Source of the DNA: Mycolicibacter kumamotonensis
GTDB taxonomy: Bacteria > Actinomycetota > Actinomycetes > Mycobacteriales > Mycobacteriaceae
NCBI RefSeq assembly: GCF_002086285.1
Contig: NZ_MVHU01000001.1
Span: 277,307 to 341,306 of the forward strand
Direction of reading: 5' to 3'
DNA: 64,000 bases
Positions 59,223-64,000 of the stretch are shown here, one piece after another (position 1 is the stretch's first letter; each line of letters starts with the position of its first letter). The notes below the pieces were generated by a model. The model was given only the letters and a program-made list of their open reading frames with translations. It was not told the DNA's origin and searched no databases. The position numbers and the translations under genes are program-made.

Positions 59223-60632
59223 GTGGTTGCAGTGGATTTTGGTGTGTTGCCTCCGGAGGTGAACTCCGGGCGGATGTATGCCGGGCCCGGTTCGTCGCCG
59301 ATGATGGCGGCAGCAACGGCCTGGGACAGGTTGGCAACCGAACTGAGTGCGGCAGCCACCCACTACCAAGACGTGATCACCGAGCTGACCAGCCAAGCCT
59401 GGCAAGGCCCGACCGCAACAACAATGGCCGCCGCGGCAGCACCCTACGTGGCATGGATGAGCACCACCGCCACCCAAGCCGAACAAGCCGCCACCCAAGC
59501 CAGAGCAGCCGCAGCCGCCTACGAAGCAGCCTTCACCGCCACCGTCCCACCCCCGGTGATCGCCACCAACCGCACCACCTTGGCCACCCTGATCGCAACC
59601 AACATCCTCGGCCAAAACACCCCGGCCATCGCCGCCAACCAAGCCGAATACGCCGCAATGTGGGCCCAAGACGCCGGCGCCATGTACAGCTACGCCGCCG
59701 CCTCAGCAGCCGCCACCACCCTCACACCCTTTAGCCCACCACCACAAAACACCAACCCCACCGGCGCAACCACCCAAGCCGCCGCCGTCGCCCAAAGCAC
59801 CGGAACAGCAGCCGGCAACTCCGCGGGTTCCGCATTGCAGGCATTGGCGGCGCCGGCGGCGGCGACAGGTGCGGTTCCGGCGCCGATACAGGCCCTGATC
59901 GACGGTTGGCTCGACTTCACCGGCACCCCGCTGATCAGCTCGCTCAATCAGCTGGTGGGAAGTGGCGGACTGACCAGCACCCTGCTCGCCGCGCCGATTT
60001 GGGACAGCTCGGCCATGCAGTTCCTCCAGTTCATCGGGATGCTCAACGCCGCCGGTGTCAACGGAGGGGTCTGGGGCGAGGCGGCGGCCGCAGCGGCGCT
60101 GCCAGCCGCCGCATTGTCTTCAGAGGTGTCAGGTGCCGGCCTGGGCGGCACACTGGTCGGATCCACCGGGCCGGTTTCGGCCAGCCTGGGACAAGCGGCG
60201 TCGATTCGTGGGCTCTCGGTACCGCAGTCGTGGGCCGCCGCACCCGCCCTCGCCGGAGGCGCATCCCCGGCGATCCGACTTGCGTCGGCCGCGGCGCTGC
60301 CCAACGCCGGCGGCATGCCCGCAGCACTCGGGGCGCCGTTGATGGGCGGGCTACCTCCGGTGGCCGGGGCGGTCAACGCATCCCAGGGCACCACGACCCG
60401 CTCCAATTACCTACCGCGGATGACGGTGTTGCCGCAGACCGGTGACAAGCCCCCCGCCCGGCACGGCGACGCGAGCCAATGGGTCTCGGCGCACGAGGTG
60501 ATCGCCGACACCGCCGCCGGACTGACCGACGAAGAACGCGCGGAACGCGATGAGCTGCGTCAGGAGATCGCCGAATTGGCGCTGGAGCGTGACGCGGTGG
60601 CCTTCCTGCTCCGCGAGGTCAGCCGATCGTGA
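59223..60632 (+). CDS. PPE family protein, PPE-SVP subgroup
   Basis: This 469-residue protein begins [64 protein letters not shown], the PPE domain with the WxG turn. It ends with the SVP-type block [16 protein letters not shown] proteins pair with PE proteins, are exported by ESX-5-type systems and lie at or outside the cell surface. The start GTG at 59223 could be replaced by GTG 59232. Bases 59233-59821 match the third PPE gene with no visible difference. It overlaps the next PPE gene by GTGA (60629-60632). Confidence 0.92.
   Translation: MVAVDFGVLPPEVNSGRMYAGPGSSPMMAAATAWDRLATELSAAATHYQDVITELTSQAWQGPTATTMAAAAAPYVAWMSTTATQAEQAATQARAAAAAYEAAFTATVPPPVIATNRTTLATLIATNILGQNTPAIAANQAEYAAMWAQDAGAMYSYAAASAAATTLTPFSPPPQNTNPTGATTQAAAVAQSTGTAAGNSAGSALQALAAPAAATGAVPAPIQALIDGWLDFTGTPLISSLNQLVGSGGLTSTLLAAPIWDSSAMQFLQFIGMLNAAGVNGGVWGEAAAAAALPAAALSSEVSGAGLGGTLVGSTGPVSASLGQAASIRGLSVPQSWAAAPALAGGASPAIRLASAAALPNAGGMPAALGAPLMGGLPPVAGAVNASQGTTTRSNYLPRMTVLPQTGDKPPARHGDASQWVSAHEVIADTAAGLTDEERAERDELRQEIAELALERDAVAFLLREVSRS
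59233..59821 (+). repeat. Long direct repeat, copy 1 (PPE N-terminal domain)
   Basis: This 589-bp segment in the first PPE gene recurs at 62045-62633 (offset 2812) with no difference I can see. Identity starts just after the start codon and stops abruptly at AACTCC versus AACTCA. The encoded PPE domain and linker (to AAGNS) are identical. Confidence 0.85.
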
Positions 60633-62038
60633 TCGCAGTCGACTACGCGATGTTGCCCCCGGAGGTGAATTCCGGCTGGATGTATTCCGGACCGGGTTCG
60701 GGATCGCTGATGGCCGCGGCGGCGGCCTGGAGCAGGCTGGCCGCGGAATTGAGCGCGGCGACAGCCCACTATCAGGACGTCGTCTCAGAACTGGCCGGCG
60801 ACGTGTGGCGGGGCCCGGCCTCGACGTCGATGACTGCCGCGGCGGCCCCGTTCGTGCACTGGATGGGAACGACGGCCGCCCAGGTCGAGCAGGTGGCCAC
60901 CCAGGCCAGAGCGGCAGCGGCAGCCTATGAGACGGCATTCGCAGCAATGGTCCCACCATCGGTGATCGCGTCCAACCGGATGATGCTGGCCACCTTGACA
61001 GCGACCAATGCGTTCGGGCAGAACACGGCGGCGATCGCGGCGAATCAGGCTGAGTACAGCGAGATGTGGGCTCAGGACGCAGGGGCGATGTACGGCTATG
61101 CGAGCGCATCCGCGGCCGCGGCCACGTTGGCGCCCTTCACCCCGCCACCGCAAACCAGCAACCCGGCCGGGGAAACAAACCAGGCTGCCGCCGTAAGCCA
61201 AGCCGGCAGCACAGTCGGGTCCTCAGCCGCCTCTGCACTGCAGAGCCTGGCCGCGACACCAGCAACGCAGGGCGCGGTACCCGGGCCGATACAGTCGCTG
61301 ATCGACGGCTGGCTGGGATTTACCGGCACACCGCTGATCAGCTCCGCCAACCAGCTTGCGGGCAGCTTCGGGCTGTCGATGGTCAATTTCGGTGCCGGCC
61401 CGTTCAACAGTTCCGCCTTCCAGATGCTCACCCTGTCCGGGATGCTCGGTGCCGGTGGGGTCAACGGCACCGCGTGGGGCGAGGCGGCCGCTGCGGCCGC
61501 GTTGCCAGCCGCTGCACTGACATCCGAGGTGTCCGGGGCGGGAGCCACGTTGGCTGGTTCCTCCAGTCCGGTCTCGGCCAGCCTGGGGCAGGCCCCATCG
61601 ATTCGCGGGCTCTCGGTGCCGCAGTCCTGGGCGACGGCCCCCGCGGCCCTGGCGTCCAATTCCCCTGCGGCGCTGTATTCCGCTGCGGCCCTGCCGAGTG
61701 CGGATCCCGGCGGCTTGCCAGCCACCGCGGTGCGGGCCGGGGGCGTGAGCGGTGACAGGCCGTTGATAGCCGGCGTCGTCAATACGCCGAAGAAGGCCGG
61801 TTCCCCCTCCCGCTTCAGGAGCAGGGCGGCCATCGCCTCTCCGTCGGCGGGACGGTCCGGCGCATACCGCGGGACGGCCGACCGCTGGGCCCAGCCGAGC
61901 CCCCATACCGCGGTCGTCGCCAGTTCGCTCAGCGACCGTGAACGCCGCGAACTGGAGAGGTTACGCAGTGCCGTCGGCGAATTGACCAAGGAGCGCGATG
62001 CGGCCGCACGTCTGATCAGAAAGGAATTTAGGGCATGA
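60629..62038 (+). CDS. PPE family protein, PPE-SVP subgroup
   Basis: This 469-residue PPE protein begins [64 protein letters not shown]. The SVP block is [13 protein letters not shown]. Its N-terminal domain is clearly diverged from its two neighbours, although its middle region ([23 protein letters not shown]) resembles the first gene. It overlaps the genes on both sides (GTGA at 60629-60632, ATGA at 62035-62038), so the three are one translational unit. It is probably exported by an ESX-5-type system with the downstream PE. Confidence 0.92.
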   Translation: MIAVDYAMLPPEVNSGWMYSGPGSGSLMAAAAAWSRLAAELSAATAHYQDVVSELAGDVWRGPASTSMTAAAAPFVHWMGTTAAQVEQVATQARAAAAAYETAFAAMVPPSVIASNRMMLATLTATNAFGQNTAAIAANQAEYSEMWAQDAGAMYGYASASAAAATLAPFTPPPQTSNPAGETNQAAAVSQAGSTVGSSAASALQSLAATPATQGAVPGPIQSLIDGWLGFTGTPLISSANQLAGSFGLSMVNFGAGPFNSSAFQMLTLSGMLGAGGVNGTAWGEAAAAAALPAAALTSEVSGAGATLAGSSSPVSASLGQAPSIRGLSVPQSWATAPAALASNSPAALYSAAALPSADPGGLPATAVRAGGVSGDRPLIAGVVNTPKKAGSPSRFRSRAAIASPSAGRSGAYRGTADRWAQPSPHTAVVASSLSDRERRELERLRSAVGELTKERDAAARLIRKEFRA

Positions 62039-63390
62039 GCCTGATGGATTTTGGTGTGTTGCCTCCGGAGGTGAACTCCGGGCGGATGTATGCCGGGCCC
62101 GGTTCGTCGCCGATGATGGCGGCAGCAACGGCCTGGGACAGGTTGGCAACCGAACTGAGTGCGGCAGCCACCCACTACCAAGACGTGATCACCGAGCTGA
62201 CCAGCCAAGCCTGGCAAGGCCCGACCGCAACAACAATGGCCGCCGCGGCAGCACCCTACGTGGCATGGATGAGCACCACCGCCACCCAAGCCGAACAAGC
62301 CGCCACCCAAGCCAGAGCAGCCGCAGCCGCCTACGAAGCAGCCTTCACCGCCACCGTCCCACCCCCGGTGATCGCCACCAACCGCACCACCTTGGCCACC
62401 CTGATCGCAACCAACATCCTCGGCCAAAACACCCCGGCCATCGCCGCCAACCAAGCCGAATACGCCGCAATGTGGGCCCAAGACGCCGGCGCCATGTACA
62501 GCTACGCCGCCGCCTCAGCAGCCGCCACCACCCTCACACCCTTTAGCCCACCACCACAAAACACCAACCCCACCGGCGCAACCACCCAAGCCGCCGCCGT
62601 CGCCCAAAGCACCGGAACAGCAGCCGGCAACTCACTGCAGAACATCATCGATCAGATCTTGAATTTCAACCTGGCGGATACGCAGATCGGCAAGGACTTC
62701 TTGGCGCTCAACGGGTCGTTTTCCGGGTTGCAGGCCGTTATCGGCGGCCTGGGCTATACCGCTTCCGGATCCATGTTCACCATCGTTCCCGGCGTGAATG
62801 CGGCCATCACCGCGTCCTCGGCGATGACATCGGCCATGTCGGCGGCCGGAGTCCTACCGGTCAGTTCGGTGACCACCCTTCCGGAGGCCGGTTCGGTGGG
62901 CCGCCTGGTGGGTTCGTCCGGAGCCGGCGGCCAGACATCAGCGACTCTGGGCCGTGCCGGGTCGGTCGGCGGCCTCACGGTGCCGCCGTCATGGGGGTCG
63001 GCGGCTTCGCCGCTGGCCGCGGCATCATCGAATGTTCGGCTCGCCGCAGCAGCGGCACCCATGTCGGGTCTGGGCGGCATGCCCGCGGCCCCCGGAGGCT
63101 TCATGGGCGGGATGCCGATGCTCGCGGGCGCGGTCAACGCGCCGCGCAGCGGCGAATCCGGCTCCCGTTTCGGCTCCCGGCTCAAGGTGCTCCCGGAACT
63201 GGGTGGGCAGCCCGCCGAGGAACCGTCCACCCGGTGGGCAGCACCGGCCCAGCCCGCCGCCACCAGCGGAGCCAGGTTCAGCGAGCGCGACGAACTCAAG
63301 GAACTCCGCAAAGTCGCTGCCGAATTGGTCAAAGAACGCGACATTCTGCATCGCTCGGCCGTGGCACTACTCAAAGACGTCTCGAACTAG
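62035..63390 (+). CDS. PPE family protein, PPE-SVP subgroup
   Basis: This 451-residue PPE protein has the same PPE domain as the first gene ([20 protein letters not shown] onwards), encoded by the 589-bp repeat at 62045-62633. After AAGNS it diverges completely: [53 protein letters not shown]. The SVP-like block is [13 protein letters not shown]. The C-terminal domain is shorter than in the first two. Conserved N-terminal but unrelated middle sequence is typical of PPE diversification. The PE gene follows after 155 bp. Confidence 0.92.
   Translation: MSLMDFGVLPPEVNSGRMYAGPGSSPMMAAATAWDRLATELSAAATHYQDVITELTSQAWQGPTATTMAAAAAPYVAWMSTTATQAEQAATQARAAAAAYEAAFTATVPPPVIATNRTTLATLIATNILGQNTPAIAANQAEYAAMWAQDAGAMYSYAAASAAATTLTPFSPPPQNTNPTGATTQAAAVAQSTGTAAGNSLQNIIDQILNFNLADTQIGKDFLALNGSFSGLQAVIGGLGYTASGSMFTIVPGVNAAITASSAMTSAMSAAGVLPVSSVTTLPEAGSVGRLVGSSGAGGQTSATLGRAGSVGGLTVPPSWGSAASPLAAASSNVRLAAAAAPMSGLGGMPAAPGGFMGGMPMLAGAVNAPRSGESGSRFGSRLKVLPELGGQPAEEPSTRWAAPAQPAATSGARFSERDELKELRKVAAELVKERDILHRSAVALLKDVSN
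62045..62633 (+). repeat. Long direct repeat, copy 2 (PPE N-terminal domain)
   Basis: Second copy of the 589-bp segment at 59233-59821. It spans almost exactly the PPE domain and the start of the linker, so the exchange left both genes in frame with different C-termini. Confidence 0.85.
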
Positions 63391-63545
63391 GCGTCGTCGT
63401 GATACCCGCCCGAGCAACGCATTCCTGGAAATGCGCAGAGACCGCAGTGAACCGGTCCCCGCGCGCCGGTGTCCCGGCCCGTCCACCTCCGGCCGCTTGA
63501 GCGTTGCGCACCAAGCCAATCAACGAACGAAGAAAGGAAAACCGC

Positions 63546-63845
63546 ATGTCATTCGTGACGACGCAGCCGGAGGATCTGAACTACGCCGCCAACCGCCTGA
63601 TGAGTATCGGCACCGCGGTCAACGCCGAGAATGCCGGCGCCGCCGGCCCGACCACCGGGGTGATTCCCGCTGCCGCTGACCAGGTTTCGGCACTGACCGC
63701 CGCGCAGTTCGCCGCCCACGCCAAGGTCTACCAGGCGGTCAGCGCTCAAGCCAAGGCGATTCACGACCAGTTCGTGCACATGTTGGCGACAAGTGCCGGC
63801 TCGTACGAACTCACCGAGGCGGCCAACGCGGCCGCAGCCGGTTAG
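63546..63845 (+). CDS. PE family protein (PE only)
   Basis: This 99-residue protein has the PE signature near residues 8-9 (MSFVTTQPEDLNYAANRLMSIGTAVNAENAGAAGPTTGVIPAAADQVSALTAAQFAAHAKVYQAVSAQAKAIHDQFVHMLATSAGSYELTEAANAAAAG). It is a stand-alone PE domain of two long helices, ending in the YxxxE-type export motif (YELTE). It probably pairs with one of the three PPE proteins for ESX export. The ATG at 63546 follows GAAAGGAAAA. An Esx gene starts 62 bp after its stop. Confidence 0.94.
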   Translation: MSFVTTQPEDLNYAANRLMSIGTAVNAENAGAAGPTTGVIPAAADQVSALTAAQFAAHAKVYQAVSAQAKAIHDQFVHMLATSAGSYELTEAANAAAAG

Positions 63846-63907
63846 GGGGCGCCATTTCGATTCTTTCCGTCCAGCGTTATCACCACTTGATGAACAGGAG
63901 CTAGAAC

Positions 63908-64000
63908 ATGACTACTCGATTTTTGACTGATCCGGACGCGATGCGTGCGATGGCGGGGCGTTTTGATGTGCACGCCCAGACGGTTGAGGATGAGGCCCGG
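63908..64000 (+). CDS. ESAT-6-like protein, QILSS/EsxK type (partial, cut by window edge)
   Basis: The first 31 codons encode [31 protein letters not shown], which matches the start of the EsxJ/K/M/P/W group ([30 protein letters not shown] in M. tuberculosis, from memory). The WXG turn would follow beyond the window. Such genes come as a pair with an EsxL/N-type partner, normally downstream. Together with PE and PPE upstream this forms a typical ESX-5-associated duplication cassette. ACAGGAG precedes the ATG. Confidence 0.9.
   Translation, partial: MTTRFLTDPDAMRAMAGRFDVHAQTVEDEAR

Noticed and set aside
61096..62481. Minus-strand open frame of 461 codons across the PPE genes
   Set aside because: It is the antisense of PPE coding sequence. 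Its Gly-rich, GGGCxGxG-like pattern simply mirrors the Ala-rich PPE repeats.

Overview
The window is a high-GC actinobacterial chromosome segment, and gene content places it in the genus Mycobacterium in the broad sense. The evidence is the mycobacterial integration host factor gene, PE, PPE-SVP and QILSS-type Esx genes, a 53-bp MIRU-like tandem repeat and a PriA with eroded helicase motifs. From about 31 kb down to 1 kb the gene order is, from memory, that of the M. tuberculosis Rv1379-Rv1408 region read backwards, with insertions and losses. ESX-5-type PE/PPE genes point to a slow-growing or M. terrae-like species, but species cannot be fixed from this stretch.

Region 1 (1-31 kb, housekeeping). 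fmt-rsmB-rpe form a minus-strand operon ending in a 53-bp tandem repeat. A stress island (Usp, Acg-like nitroreductase, Usp) interrupts the conserved order, followed by priA, a DUF1023 hydrolase, a YhhN protein, a LipI-type esterase and a Baeyer-Villiger-type monooxygenase. Next come metK, an inserted TetR plus squalene-desaturase-like pair, coaBC, rpoZ, gmk and mihF. The pyrimidine operon pyrR-pyrB-pyrC-membrane protein-carA-carB-pyrF follows, mostly with ATGA overlaps, and has a candidate PyrR-binding RNA loop in its leader.

Region 2 (29-42 kb, accessory). It holds a serine hydrolase, a TetR-controlled flavin monooxygenase or acyl-CoA-dehydrogenase-like gene, and a tightly packed six-gene minus-strand operon. 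That operon encodes a GntR/UTRA regulator, a 2x[4Fe-4S] ferredoxin, an SsuA/TauA-like lipoprotein with a NosL-like tail, a permease, an ATPase, and an AprA-like flavoprotein fused to HEAT repeats. It looks like a self-contained uptake-plus-redox system with no assigned substrate. A large Orn/Lys/Arg-type decarboxylase lies upstream.

Region 3 (42.4-59.2 kb, monooxygenase island). mimABCD (prm family, binuclear iron monooxygenase for propane, acetone or phenol) is followed by a dedicated GroEL-like chaperonin, a DUF59 Fe-S/metal assembly protein, a zinc alcohol dehydrogenase and the AcoR/MimR-type activator. Upstream sits an unusual arm: a PEBP protein, a gluconate-dehydrogenase-subunit-3-like protein, a GMC oxidoreductase, a small unknown protein and an AceE-like thiamine-diphosphate enzyme. 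A palindrome TGTCTCA-N3-TGAGACA, or a close variant, lies upstream of all five apparent transcription units, so the island reads as one regulon.

Region 4 (59.2-64 kb). Three overlapping PPE genes are followed by a PE gene and the start of an EsxK-like gene, the last cut by the window edge. The first and third PPE genes share about 589 bp that appear identical, a sign of recent duplication or gene conversion.
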